Source of the DNA: Flavobacterium sp. W4I14 | GTDB lineage: Bacteria > Bacteroidota > Bacteroidia > Sphingobacteriales > Sphingobacteriaceae | Direction: 5' to 3' | DNA length: 64,000 nucleotides | NCBI GenBank assembly: GCA_030817875.1 | Contig: JAUSZU010000001.1 | Coordinates: forward strand, 1,860,001-1,924,000 | Shown here: piece after piece, positions 23,656-33,541 of the stretch | How positions within the stretch are numbered: position 1 is the stretch's first letter | Layout: every line of letters starts with the position of its first letter | Made by a program: the position numbers and the translations under genes | Notes under the pieces: model-generated | Databases searched by the model: none | What the model saw: the letters and a program-made list of their open reading frames with translations, nothing else | What the model was told of the DNA's origin: nothing

Positions 23656-24357
23656 TCCAATCAACGAAATTTTGAAATACCCAACAGCGTTATCTTAACT
23701 TACGGCAAGAGTACCCAAATATCCTACAACGGATTGCCTCATTCCACATTGCTTCTTTTCTTAGAATAAAGAACCAATCATTGAGCCGCATAAATACAAA
23801 AAATAAAGTGGAATCAACTTCTTAAGTCTGGCTTGTTTTGGTAACCAGCCAACTATCTTTACAGCCGTAAAAGTTATGAATCTGGTTAATATTTGATTCT
23901 ATTAAATTATTTAAAGATACCGATGCAATATTGCAACTTGGGTTAACATCTTCGCTAATTGAACCCACAATACGCCTAATGCATTATTTTGGCAAGGTAA
24001 TACCGAACTGTCCGTCTCTATCTCTTAATGTAAATAGAGATCTGATCAGCCCCCTATGCAGACGGGGCATACCTTATGATTGCAGGCGTGCCTTATCTCC
24101 TATTGCATTGGCTACCTTGATTTGGATCCTAATTAAAGTAAATTATCACACAAACTGCTCATCTCCGATATTGGTAAAAGTTGTCCAAAACACCTGTAAC
24201 CTGGCAATTTAAAACGCCGATTGACATTGTTGGACGCCTTCGAACCAAATTGCCTGCCGTTAACCAAAGAATTAGCGTAATTAGAATAAAACAAAATGAT
24301 TGTTACAGTTAAGGACAGATAATTTGATCTGTCCTACCATCATTACAGCATCAAATA
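23656..24357. other. Intergenic stretch without convincing genes
   Basis: About 700 bp between the HxlR gene and the convergent DUF5107 gene. A 93-codon plus-strand frame (23931-24212) has poor amino-acid composition and no leader or motif. No tRNA, transposase fragment or strong hairpin is visible. The stretch may be decayed DNA at the edge of the sugar locus. Confidence 0.5.
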
Positions 24358-27300
24358 TTATTGTTGTGCCAGATTTTCTGTAAGGTTTTTTATATGAAGG
24401 GTTACACCAAGATGGCTTTTTTCCAGCGCTAAAACTTCATCAAAAGACTCAGCTGCTAAGTCCAGTTGTTTTAAGCCTAAATAGCCCAAACCTTGCATAT
24501 ACAAACAGTGTATTTTATTACGGTGATCCAGATCGTCTTCCCAAATGGTTAAATCAGGCAGCGATACGGCAAAATAGTCGATGGTTACTTTATCATTTAA
24601 ATGCTCCTTTGCGTAATTGACCAACTTTTCGAAGCGAAAATCTGCTTCAGGTTGCCTGTTTAATTTAATTAATGCCAAACCCTGGTAAAAAATTTTATCA
24701 GGTTGCTGATCATTATAGAAAATAGCTGCAGCTGGTTCGCTTAATCCGGTAGCCGCCTTTTCCCAATTAGCGCTGGCAGCATTTAAATCATTCAATTTTT
24801 CGGATGCAACGCCCAACCAATAAAAAATATCATTTTCCTGTGCTCCGGTTAATTTGCCCTCGGCCAGGTTATGTGGATAGAGCTGCGCGTCGTTAAGGTT
24901 TTGGATAGCTTTACCATAGTCCCCTTCAGCAATGGCCTGTTTTGCCATTTCTACCAAAGCAGTTACATACTGGATAGCGACTTTACCTTCGCCCCCTTCC
25001 CATGGGTGGAAAATCCGGTTCTCTAATAAATCAAGAGCCTGCTGATGTTCGCCCCGAAGGTTTAACAGGGTAATGAATTCAAGATAAACATCATCCCGCT
25101 GGTTTACTAGGTCCTTGTTCTCTTCAAGGAAATTGAATCTGAAATTAAGATTCTTATTTACCCGCTTATATAATTGATCCAGCTCCATTAAGATACGGGC
25201 GTCATTGTTATCAAGCGAAAATGCCTTTTCCAATAAGGCAACCGCCTGCTCCAGTTTATCTGTTTTATTGTAATAGGCCAAAGCCAGGTTGCGGTAAACA
25301 GTTGGGAACTTCGGATCTATGGCAATTGATTTTTCCCAACAAGCTATTGCTTCATCGTAATTTTTAAAGGCATACCAGAAATTACCCAGATAATAAGGTG
25401 CTTTGGCATCGTTCGGGTTTTCCGTTATTGCATGGTTCAAAGCCAGAACTGCTTCGATCTGATTTGGAAAACAATACTGCGGATTGGCGCCAGCGGCTTT
25501 ATAAGATGTGCTTTTTGCCAGCTTTTCGTTGCCGTTTTTACTGTAAAACAAGGCCAGATAATAATAAGCCAATGGATAAACATCTTGCTGCAGTTCGATA
25601 CCCGAGTTTAAAAGTAAAATAGCTTCATTATATAAACCTGCACCTGCATAGTCAAGCGCATACTCCATATAATTGTGAATATTTTTTCGGATCAATGCAT
25701 GTATCTCAGTTAAATCGCCTGGCTTTTCCGATAAAAGATATTTTTCAAAACGGATACCAAAATTAAAATGGTCGTTCTCCAGATAAGCTTCTAAGGTTGC
25801 GATAGCTTTTTCAGTTCTGCCCATTTTGCGTAAAATCATTACGTGTAAGTGCAGTGCTTTTTCATCGTGGGTGTTTTTCGAAATTGCTTTTTCGACATGC
25901 GTTAAAGCACTTTCCAAATCTCCTTTAATCACATCAAGCTGTGCGATATTAAAATAACCCTGGTTCTGCCAGGCAGCATTCCAAATCGATTTATAAAAAG
26001 CATCATAAGCCTCTTCAAATTTATCCTGAAACTTTAAAGATAACCCCAGGTTAAAATAAGGTTCGCCATCGTAAGGGTTCGGATTGCGTGCGGTGAGGGT
26101 TTTAATGGACTTTCTAAAATAAGTTTCAGACTCCGAGAACTTGCCCCTGCGCAATTTTAAAAGCCCTACAGCATTATTACACCTGATATCACCATCATCC
26201 CTTCTCAAAGCTTCGTTGTAATAATCTAAGGGATTGTAAATGGCATGACGGTATTGTTCAAGATGTAGCCCGGTTAAGAAAAGTTGCTCGTTGTTTTCGA
26301 TATCTGCCGGGGCCTTTGCAGGTTTTGCCGCTTCGGGGATATCGGTTTCATTCACACCTTCCCATTTCCAATCTACTAAAACATGGCCTTTTTCATCGGT
26401 AACACTGATTTCCAATTTTTCTGGATTTCCTTCGAAATCGATTTCTTTTTGATAAGATACTGTTGGCGCTGCATCATATTGATCGTTCAACAACTCGCGG
26501 TCGCCATCTTTCAATACAATTTTAGTATGGGGATAAAGCCCTGTGGTATATACCTTAACGGTCAGTTTTTCTGCCGTCTGTTCTAGATTGAGCATTGCAT
26601 TTTTGGTAGCATTTTTTACCACACCCAAATCGCGGTATGGCATATAATACTGTACAAAATCTTTGTATTCACCCGGCATAATCCACGAAAAATCGGGCTG
26701 GTTATCTGTATAAACACCACACATCAGTTCGATATATGGCCCGTCCTCATCGGTAAGGTTTCGGTCCCAGGCTTTCCCGAAATCTCCGTTGCCCCATGTC
26801 CATTGTTTTTTACCGGGAGAAATATGGTGATTGGCCACATGCAGCAGACCGCCTTTGCTATCATTTTCATATCCGCCGACAAAATTATATTTAGACGAAA
26901 CCGCCATATAAGAGGTTGGTACAGGGATGTTTTTATAACGCGAGATATCGGTACCTGGAGAATAATCAACTTTATAATAAGTTCCCTTTGCAATCGGGAA
27001 AGAAGAAACATCGCGTTTTCCATGATCGAAAACTGCATTTACATCGGGTGGGAAAACAGACTGATAATCGTCATTAACTTTTACCGCAGGATTTGCCCAC
27101 CACAAAAATGTTTGTGCAAAAGGTGTTCTGTTATACAACTGACCTTTAATCTCAAGGTAGTTTTTATCGGGATAAAGGGTAAAACCAATGGTTCCTTTAG
27201 TGCGAAACATCCTTTCCACCTCGCTGCACCAAACCGTTGCACTGCCATCTTGGTTTTCTTCAAATAAAAAGTCAACCGGATCAAAAGTTGAGGGCCGGTG

Positions 27301-27663
27301 GTGCTGTGGCCAGTTAAATTCGATACCCCCGGAAATCCATGGACCGGTTAAACCAACTAAAGCCGGTTTGATCACCTGGTTGTAATAGATAAAATGACGG
27401 TTTTTGGTCTTATCAAAAGCCATCTGCACCCTTCCGCCCAGTTCTGGCAGGATCATGATCTTTACAAAATCATTCTCAAGGTAAACTGCCTGGTAAGTTT
27501 TATCTATTTTTTCATCAGCAATTTTCTCGATCACAGGGTATGGATAAACAGCACCACTACTCCCCTGATACACTCTTTTTTCAATAAATACCGGATTCTT
27601 TTCCGGCAGGCCAACTTCATAGGTTGGAATAATAACAGTTTCTGTCCAAACTTTAACTTTCAT
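24358..27663 (-). CDS. DUF5107 and tetratricopeptide-repeat protein
   Basis: A very large cytosolic-looking protein of about 1100 residues without a signal peptide. ATG at 27663 is chosen because the family usually begins MKVKVW; ATG at 27678 adds five residues. Residues about 1-370 are DUF5107, with a mutarotase-like look: LENDFVKIMILPELGGRVQMAFDK, GGIEFNWPQHHRPSTF and EVERMFRTKGTIGF. The remainder is TPR repeats. It follows the sugar symporter by 73 bp and ends the transcription unit. The fold resembles sugar-processing epimerase or hydrolase domains, but no activity is asserted. Confidence 0.87.
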   Translation of the reverse strand: MKVKVWTETVIIPTYEVGLPEKNPVFIEKRVYQGSSGAVYPYPVIEKIADEKIDKTYQAVYLENDFVKIMILPELGGRVQMAFDKTKNRHFIYYNQVIKPALVGLTGPWISGGIEFNWPQHHRPSTFDPVDFLFEENQDGSATVWCSEVERMFRTKGTIGFTLYPDKNYLEIKGQLYNRTPFAQTFLWWANPAVKVNDDYQSVFPPDVNAVFDHGKRDVSSFPIAKGTYYKVDYSPGTDISRYKNIPVPTSYMAVSSKYNFVGGYENDSKGGLLHVANHHISPGKKQWTWGNGDFGKAWDRNLTDEDGPYIELMCGVYTDNQPDFSWIMPGEYKDFVQYYMPYRDLGVVKNATKNAMLNLEQTAEKLTVKVYTTGLYPHTKIVLKDGDRELLNDQYDAAPTVSYQKEIDFEGNPEKLEISVTDEKGHVLVDWKWEGVNETDIPEAAKPAKAPADIENNEQLFLTGLHLEQYRHAIYNPLDYYNEALRRDDGDIRCNNAVGLLKLRRGKFSESETYFRKSIKTLTARNPNPYDGEPYFNLGLSLKFQDKFEEAYDAFYKSIWNAAWQNQGYFNIAQLDVIKGDLESALTHVEKAISKNTHDEKALHLHVMILRKMGRTEKAIATLEAYLENDHFNFGIRFEKYLLSEKPGDLTEIHALIRKNIHNYMEYALDYAGAGLYNEAILLLNSGIELQQDVYPLAYYYLALFYSKNGNEKLAKSTSYKAAGANPQYCFPNQIEAVLALNHAITENPNDAKAPYYLGNFWYAFKNYDEAIACWEKSIAIDPKFPTVYRNLALAYYNKTDKLEQAVALLEKAFSLDNNDARILMELDQLYKRVNKNLNFRFNFLEENKDLVNQRDDVYLEFITLLNLRGEHQQALDLLENRIFHPWEGGEGKVAIQYVTALVEMAKQAIAEGDYGKAIQNLNDAQLYPHNLAEGKLTGAQENDIFYWLGVASEKLNDLNAASANWEKAATGLSEPAAAIFYNDQQPDKIFYQGLALIKLNRQPEADFRFEKLVNYAKEHLNDKVTIDYFAVSLPDLTIWEDDLDHRNKIHCLYMQGLGYLGLKQLDLAAESFDEVLALEKSHLGVTLHIKNLTENLAQQ

Positions 27664-27735
27664 ATTTCGAATGAGCATTTTATATTTTTGATTGGGATTT
27701 TTTATGAGGTTGTTGATACCTGGAAGTGTTTAAAA

Positions 27736-29085
27736 TCAATGCCCGATTAAGGTGGTTTCGAGTTCTTCTAACGTTTGTCCCTTTGTTTCTTTCACTTTAC
27801 TTTTCACGAAGAAGAAACCAGCCAGACAGATTACCGCATAGAGGTAAAACGGACCAAAAGCACCGAGCCATTTGGCTAGAATCGGGAAGGTAAAAACCAG
27901 CACAAAATAGGCACTCCATAAAGCAACAATTGCTACCGACGAAGCTTTACCCCTGATACTGTTTGGAAATATCTCTGAGATCAGCACCCATGTAACCGGG
28001 GCCAACGAGGTAGCATAAGTGGCAATAGCCAAGAGTACGAAAACCGAAACCAGGTTAGCCTGTGCGTTGCTCTGCAAAAGGAAAGCCAGGATGATATACA
28101 ATATAGAAAGCCCTAAAGAACCGATAAGCATCAACGGCCTACGCCCCAGTTTATCTACCTGCCACATCGCAACGATTGTAAACACGAGGTTCACGATGCC
28201 GATAGCAACGGTTTCGAAAAGCTGTCTATCTAAATTTGCACCTACAGCTTCGAATATGGTAGAGGTATAATTAAACACCACATTGATACCACATAATTGC
28301 TGAAAAACGGCTAAAGTGATACCTATTACTACTGCTGGGCGGATAGCCTTTGCGAAAACAGCGCGGTAAGTCTGTTTTTCTCCCCCACCGTCCATTGAAG
28401 TGGTGATTTTGGCAAAAGTCTGTTCTACAAAATAAGAATTACCAATTTTATTCAGCACTTTTTTGGCCTGATCTATCCTTCCGGCTTTGATTAGCCAACG
28501 CGGACTTTCAGGTAACCATAAAACACCCAATAAAAACAGTGCAGCAGGAACGGTCCCTAAGCCGAACATCCACCGCCAGGCATTAACGCCATAATCGGCC
28601 AGTTTATAATTGATCAAATTAGTAACTAAAATCCCGATTACTACTGTAAGCTGGTTAATTGCTACATTCCTACCACGCTTTTCAGGAGGGGAAACCTCTG
28701 CAATATACATTGGACTTAACATAGAGGCCATACCTACGCCGACACCGGCAGCGAAACGCATGAGGATAAAAACAGTGAGGTTATGAGAGAGGGCCATCCC
28801 GACTGAGGATACGGCAAATATTAATGCAGCCAGCATCAAACCTGGCTTGCGGCCTTTATTATCGGCAATATTTCCAGCCATTACACAGCCTAAAATACAG
28901 CCTAACGCCAAAGAACCGGTAAGAAAACCCTCCCAATAAGCATTAAGCGCAAATTCGGTGCGCAAAAAAGGTAAGGCACCTGATATTACAGCAAAATCGA
29001 AACCGAAAAGATACCCTCCAAGGGCCGATATAAAGGATATGCCTAAAATGTAAGTGTTATTGTAAGAAACAGTTTGATTGTCCAT
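27736..29085 (-). CDS. Sugar:H+ symporter, MFS sugar-porter family
   Basis: A 449-residue transporter with 12 spans. Family motifs: GGYLFGFDFAVISGA in span 1, DNKGRKPGLML in loop 2-3, PESPRWLIKAGR before the central loop, QQLCGINVVFNYT in span 7, DKLGRRPLMLIG and PVTWVLISEIFPNSIRGKA in loop 10-11. It resembles XylE/AraE/GalP-type importers of pentoses and hexoses. Next to galM, GH36, GH97 and GH95 it most likely brings in galactose or a related sugar released in the periplasm. Its promoter (29131-29161) and direct-repeat operator (29182-29220) are recognisable upstream. Confidence 0.93.
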   Translation of the reverse strand: MDNQTVSYNNTYILGISFISALGGYLFGFDFAVISGALPFLRTEFALNAYWEGFLTGSLALGCILGCVMAGNIADNKGRKPGLMLAALIFAVSSVGMALSHNLTVFILMRFAAGVGVGMASMLSPMYIAEVSPPEKRGRNVAINQLTVVIGILVTNLINYKLADYGVNAWRWMFGLGTVPAALFLLGVLWLPESPRWLIKAGRIDQAKKVLNKIGNSYFVEQTFAKITTSMDGGGEKQTYRAVFAKAIRPAVVIGITLAVFQQLCGINVVFNYTSTIFEAVGANLDRQLFETVAIGIVNLVFTIVAMWQVDKLGRRPLMLIGSLGLSILYIILAFLLQSNAQANLVSVFVLLAIATYATSLAPVTWVLISEIFPNSIRGKASSVAIVALWSAYFVLVFTFPILAKWLGAFGPFYLYAVICLAGFFFVKSKVKETKGQTLEELETTLIGH

Positions 29086-29130
29086 TATGACTTGTATTTG
29101 GTTAGCAGATCAACAATATAATCTGACATT

Positions 29131-29161
29131 CAAAACTAGTTATCCAATATTAACAATCAAA
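29131..29161 (-). promoter_or_regulatory. Promoter of the symporter operon
   Basis: On the minus strand TTTG (29161-29158), a 19-bp spacer, and TAGTTTTG (29138-29131) match the Bacteroidota consensus. The direct-repeat operator starts 21 bp upstream, a proper place for an activator. Confidence 0.7.
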
Positions 29162-29181
29162 TAGCCTATCAAGGCTATTTA

Positions 29182-29220
29182 ATGGATAATCAACGCAATC
29201 ACATGGACAATACTATCTAG
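29182..29220. promoter_or_regulatory. AraC-type operator: two ATGGAYAAT repeats 21 bp apart (symporter)
   Basis: ATGGATAAT starts at 29182 and ATGGACAAT at 29203, exactly two helical turns apart. The same arrangement is found at 44961/44982 and 54603/54624. Confidence 0.75.
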
Positions 29221-29321
29221 TTAAATAATCGCAATCTTCGGGCTCAAAAATAAAAAATAGTTCCTTCGAAGTGGACCTGATTTCCATGACCGCATAACTC
29301 CGCTGCTTGAACCGATTCCAA

Positions 29322-29355
29322 TAAAAAAAGCCGCAGAACCAGGCAGGTCTGCGGC
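29322..29355 (-). terminator. Terminator of the susC1-GH36 operon
   Basis: On the minus strand the stem GCCGCAGA/TCTGCGGC with a 10-base loop is followed by a T-run. It lies 53 bp after the GH36 stop and separates unit 1 from unit 2. Confidence 0.85.
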
Positions 29356-29407
29356 GATAAGCGTAAATACAACCTATTGTATAAGGGCTGAGCGTATTTT
29401 TTGTTAT

Positions 29408-31585
29408 CTAAAGGGCTTCTATCTTTAAAACTACACTGGTCCTGCTTTGGTTTACATCAGGGTTAAAACCTATTTTCATCAGGAAGTCCCCCGTATAGGT
29501 TTTGGTATCATCTATTGATGATTTGGTGCCAGGATACACATTTATTTCGGAGATTTTATAGTTTTTAGCAGCATCCAACCCATTAAATCTTATGGGCAGT
29601 TTACTCCCCTCTCCATAGCGGCTGTTTACAAGATAGTTGAATACGATACCTGTTTTTTTATCTTCGCTGAGGTACAACATCGAGGCCACACTGCTTTCCC
29701 GTGGGTTCGAAAGTCTGTACTGATCGCCTTGCCAGATCACCGGTTTGACATTATTATAGGTTTTAATGGCATCCTGACAAAAGTTTAAATCGTTGGGTGA
29801 TAAATGACTCACTACAATATCAAACCCCATTTTGCCCATCATGGCTACATCAGTGCGAAATTTAATGGGCTGCTTGCCCCAATCGGTAACATGGTTGGAA
29901 CTCGAAATGGCCGGATAGAAATACGAGTATTCCCATTGCATAAAAATCCTTTCTAAAGGATCGGTATTATCGCTTGGCCAAAACTCAGTAAAGTACTGTA
30001 AAGCACCATAATCTACCCTACCGCCGCCGCCTGAACATAACATCATCGGTACGGTTGGATATTTTTTTCTGATACGCTCAAGCACTTTGTACAATCCGCG
30101 CACATATTCGATATAAAAATGTGACTGGTTTTTAAGCGTGGCCGAATGCGCATTATAGATTACAGCATTACAGTCCCACTTAATATAGGCCAGTTCTGGG
30201 TTTTTGGTAAAAAGATCATCTACCACGCCGAAAACAAAATCCTGTACATTCGGATTGGTTAAATCGAGCACCAATTGGTTTCTAAAATAAAACTCTTCCC
30301 GCTTGGCTTCTTTAACCACCCAATCTGGATGTTTTTCGTAAAGCTCGCTTTTAGGGTTCACCATTTCGGGTTCAATCCAGATGCCAAATTTCACCTCATT
30401 GTTTTTAGCTTCTTTAACCAGTGAAGAAATTCCGTTAGGCAGTTTCTTTTTATTTTCGTCCCAATCGCCCAAACCGGCCACATCGCCGTTCCGTGGATAT
30501 TTGTTCGCAAACCAGCCATCATCCAGTAAAAACATATCGACACCGAGTTTCTTGGTATCTTTTATCAATCCGAATAATTTATTCTCGTCGAAATCGAAAT
30601 AAGTGGCTTCCCAGTTATTTAGCAAAGTCAGGCGTGTACCTTTCCCATCAAGCAGGCGATAGTTACGGGCCCACGACTGCAGATTCCTACTTGCAGTACC
30701 CTTACCTGTGTTCGATAACGTTGTAAGAAAGGCAGGTGTGGTAAAAACCTCATTCGGTTTCAGGGTGTATGCTGATGCATAATTGTTGATCCCTGACATG
30801 ATCCTTAAGTTATCGAGATTGTCGAGTTCTAGATCAGTTCTGAAGTTTCCACTGTAGGCCAAGGTGCCATATAGTACTGTACCTTCTGTTTCGGTTGCCG
30901 GTTTATCCATCGAAACCATAAAAACTGATGGCTGAAAAAGGTTGGCACGGGTACCGAGTTTCGAATCTAATGTTTTGATACCGTGTGTGATCTTGGTTTC
31001 TTCAGGCTGCATTTCTTTTGCCCAGTCGCCATGGTATTGGGTAAGGAAAAATGAGCCTCCCCTTAAATAGAGATTTGCAGAGGCGAATTTGTGCAGGATT
31101 ACATTGCCTTTCTCCTTATTTTTGATCTCGCTCCATTGTTCTACTACGTTTTCGTTATAATAAACCTTATAGTATAGGATAGTTTCAAGGTTATACGCAG
31201 GGTCTTTTAACACAATACTGGTGATGGAAACATTAGCGGATTCTTTTTTTACACTGTGGCTAATATAATGCAGATCGAGTGAATTGTTCCCATCGCTATG
31301 GGTAACGGTAATAGCTGGCTCGAATAAGTTTCTTGATCCTGAAGTGCTGTAGGCGGCATCATTAACCTCCGTATAATCGCTTCCCTGCTTATATGCGTTT
31401 CTGATGTTGGCATAATCGCTTTGCTTAGCCAGCTTTGGGCCGTAATACACCATTTTAACGTTGGTTTTGGGATCTGCCTGAAGCACAATTGCATTTTCTT
31501 TGGTTTCGATAGAGATAACCGTCTGCGATTTTACCTCAAGTAAACATAAGATTAGGCCCGAAAATAAAGTGACTGATAGTTTCAT
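29408..31585 (-). CDS. GH36 alpha-galactosidase, exported
   Basis: A 725-residue retaining glycosidase that removes terminal alpha-galactose. Signal peptide at 1-20 (LFSGLILCLLEVKS). N-terminal beta-sandwich, then the (beta/alpha)8 domain with LLDDGWF (about 354-360), the nucleophile Asp471 in AYIKWDCNA and the acid/base Asp539 in FWPSDNTDPLERI. MLCSGGGGRVDYG is a further GH36 hallmark. It is the last gene of unit 1, 33 bp after GH97, and a terminator follows. It probably works in the periplasm on oligosaccharides imported by the SusC1/SusD1 pair. Confidence 0.93.
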   Translation of the reverse strand: MKLSVTLFSGLILCLLEVKSQTVISIETKENAIVLQADPKTNVKMVYYGPKLAKQSDYANIRNAYKQGSDYTEVNDAAYSTSGSRNLFEPAITVTHSDGNNSLDLHYISHSVKKESANVSITSIVLKDPAYNLETILYYKVYYNENVVEQWSEIKNKEKGNVILHKFASANLYLRGGSFFLTQYHGDWAKEMQPEETKITHGIKTLDSKLGTRANLFQPSVFMVSMDKPATETEGTVLYGTLAYSGNFRTDLELDNLDNLRIMSGINNYASAYTLKPNEVFTTPAFLTTLSNTGKGTASRNLQSWARNYRLLDGKGTRLTLLNNWEATYFDFDENKLFGLIKDTKKLGVDMFLLDDGWFANKYPRNGDVAGLGDWDENKKKLPNGISSLVKEAKNNEVKFGIWIEPEMVNPKSELYEKHPDWVVKEAKREEFYFRNQLVLDLTNPNVQDFVFGVVDDLFTKNPELAYIKWDCNAVIYNAHSATLKNQSHFYIEYVRGLYKVLERIRKKYPTVPMMLCSGGGGRVDYGALQYFTEFWPSDNTDPLERIFMQWEYSYFYPAISSSNHVTDWGKQPIKFRTDVAMMGKMGFDIVVSHLSPNDLNFCQDAIKTYNNVKPVIWQGDQYRLSNPRESSVASMLYLSEDKKTGIVFNYLVNSRYGEGSKLPIRFNGLDAAKNYKISEINVYPGTKSSIDDTKTYTGDFLMKIGFNPDVNQSRTSVVLKIEAL

Positions 31586-31618
31586 ATAATATTGGTTCTC
31601 TGAATAAACGATCTGTAA

Positions 31619-33541
31619 TTATTGGTGGATGATAATAGCAAAACCTCCTCCTTTTGCCATACTGACAGGCAAAATGGTTTTTTGGTTTACTGTGATGGTT
31701 TTGTAAGAATAGGCTGTTGCATCGGTATTGGCGCTGGATCCATCCGTATAGATTTCGGCCTGGTATTGCTTTGATGGCTGGAGAAAAGAAAAGTCTACGT
31801 CAACTTTGTGTTCATCCCAATTACCCATACCGCCAACAAACCAGGTGTTGCCTTTTCTTTTGGCCATCACCACCTGCTCACCAACTTTGGCCGACAGGGC
31901 TTTTTCTTCATCGTAAACGGTTGGTACTGCCGATAAAAACCGCATAATGGTATCTTCTTTCATATAAGCGCTTGGCGAATCGGATAACATGGCCAGCGGC
32001 TGGTGGTAGATGACGTACATGGCCAACTCGTGGCACCTGGTTCCCTGAGCTGAAGGTAACCCGGGATCAATCGGTTTAAAAGTTGCTTTGGTTTTATTGC
32101 GCATTGCGCCAGGGGTATAATCAAACGGCCCGGCAAGCATCCTGATGAAAGGTGTGAGCAGGTGCAGGTCCGGATTGATCGTATAATCCCATTTATCAGA
32201 TTCTGCACCTCTTACGGCTTCGTAATTCACAATATTGGGATAGGTTTTTTCCAGTCCAGTTGGTTTACTGCAACCATGAAAATTGATCATCAGTTTTCTC
32301 TTTGCGGCTGCTTTTGCAATTGTCTCAAACCATTTAATGGCCTCCTGGTCGTCGCGGTCGATAAAGTCTACTTTTAATCCGGCTGCACCTAAGGATTGAA
32401 TAAAATCTAGGTTTTTGTCTAAGTCTTTAAGTAAAGTTGAAGCCACACACCATAAAAATACCCTCACATTTTTCGACTTCGCATTGGCGATCACGGCCTT
32501 GATGTCGTTCTTCGGGTTGATTTTGGTAAGATCATAATTGTTAGACCAACCTGCATCAACCATTAAGTATTCAAGTTTATATTTAGCTGCAAAATCTACG
32601 TAATAGTTATAAAGTGTGGTATTTCGGTTATCCATTCCTGATGGGATAGCAGCTCCCGGCAATAAAGCATCGTGCCACCATTCCCAGGCCGCTTTTCCGG
32701 GTTTAATCCACTCCGCATTCTTAATTTTTGATGGTGTAGCCAGTTCGGTAACAAGGTGATTGGTCAACAACTGTTTATCATCTGTAGCAATAATTGCAAT
32801 CCGCCACGGGTAACTTCGCGCTCCTGTTGTTTTTGCGATAAAAGGAAACCTTTGTTTCACTACTGAGACAAAATTGCCCCAGCTTCCGGGCACGGCAAGC
32901 GAGGGTAACTGCGCCCATTCGCCAACAAAACCCGTTTTTTCCTTTTTAACATACATGCCGGGGTAATCAAATAGATCAGATTCTGCAACAATTACTTTTG
33001 TTCCCTCTTTATAAGCGAAAAGTGCTGGTGTGGTAGCCCTTTTTCCAGCTGGAATAGTTTCAACAGCGTTCGATTTAGTATAAACCCCTTCCCAGGTTGT
33101 GTAATTATCGGTTTCTTGTAATATCGCTGCTGCATCTGGTTTAACATTAAAGGTGGCCGTTTCGTTGATTACCTTCACCGAATCTTTTAAATGGGTGATA
33201 AAACGATAAGCAAACCCCTCATTATATAACCTGAAAACCACATCGTAACGTTTGCCAAAACTTAAAGTCAAAGCATTGTAGCGGGGTGTTTTCTGGCTTG
33301 AGGTTTTATCCGGAACATCACCGCCACCGAGGTTCTCGTTATCCATTTCCATGCCGATGGGCGAAAATGTAATAATTTCATTTTGATTTAGCATAACCGA
33401 ATAGCCCAAAGTTTTGCCTGTGGCTACGATTACATCAATATTCCCATCTGGCGAAGCCAGGTTATATTTTTTTTGTGCAAAAGTTAATTGAGCAATCAAA
33501 AAAAATACTGAAAAAGCAGGCAAAAAATGTTTCATCATCAT
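31619..33541 (-). CDS. GH97 glycosidase, probably the alpha-galactosidase subtype
   Basis: A 640-residue enzyme with signal peptide (FSVFFLIAQLTFAQ). The N-terminal GH97 domain has NLASPDGNIDVIV and RLYNEGFAYRF. The catalytic barrel has WEWWHDALLPG, EYLMVDAGWSNN and LKVDFIDRDDQ. Asp392 in VDF matches the nucleophile of retaining GH97 alpha-galactosidases such as BT1871, while inverting SusB-type enzymes lack it. NYEAVRGAE (about 439-447) holds the conserved Glu. A calcium site is usual in the family. The start overlaps the stop of galM (ATGA), so expression is coupled. Confidence 0.9.
   Translation of the reverse strand: MMMKHFLPAFSVFFLIAQLTFAQKKYNLASPDGNIDVIVATGKTLGYSVMLNQNEIITFSPIGMEMDNENLGGGDVPDKTSSQKTPRYNALTLSFGKRYDVVFRLYNEGFAYRFITHLKDSVKVINETATFNVKPDAAAILQETDNYTTWEGVYTKSNAVETIPAGKRATTPALFAYKEGTKVIVAESDLFDYPGMYVKKEKTGFVGEWAQLPSLAVPGSWGNFVSVVKQRFPFIAKTTGARSYPWRIAIIATDDKQLLTNHLVTELATPSKIKNAEWIKPGKAAWEWWHDALLPGAAIPSGMDNRNTTLYNYYVDFAAKYKLEYLMVDAGWSNNYDLTKINPKNDIKAVIANAKSKNVRVFLWCVASTLLKDLDKNLDFIQSLGAAGLKVDFIDRDDQEAIKWFETIAKAAAKRKLMINFHGCSKPTGLEKTYPNIVNYEAVRGAESDKWDYTINPDLHLLTPFIRMLAGPFDYTPGAMRNKTKATFKPIDPGLPSAQGTRCHELAMYVIYHQPLAMLSDSPSAYMKEDTIMRFLSAVPTVYDEEKALSAKVGEQVVMAKRKGNTWFVGGMGNWDEHKVDVDFSFLQPSKQYQAEIYTDGSSANTDATAYSYKTITVNQKTILPVSMAKGGGFAIIIHQ

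Noticed and set aside
23931-24212. A 93-codon plus-strand frame.
   Set aside because: No leader, motif or natural composition; no ribosome-binding or promoter signal is evident.
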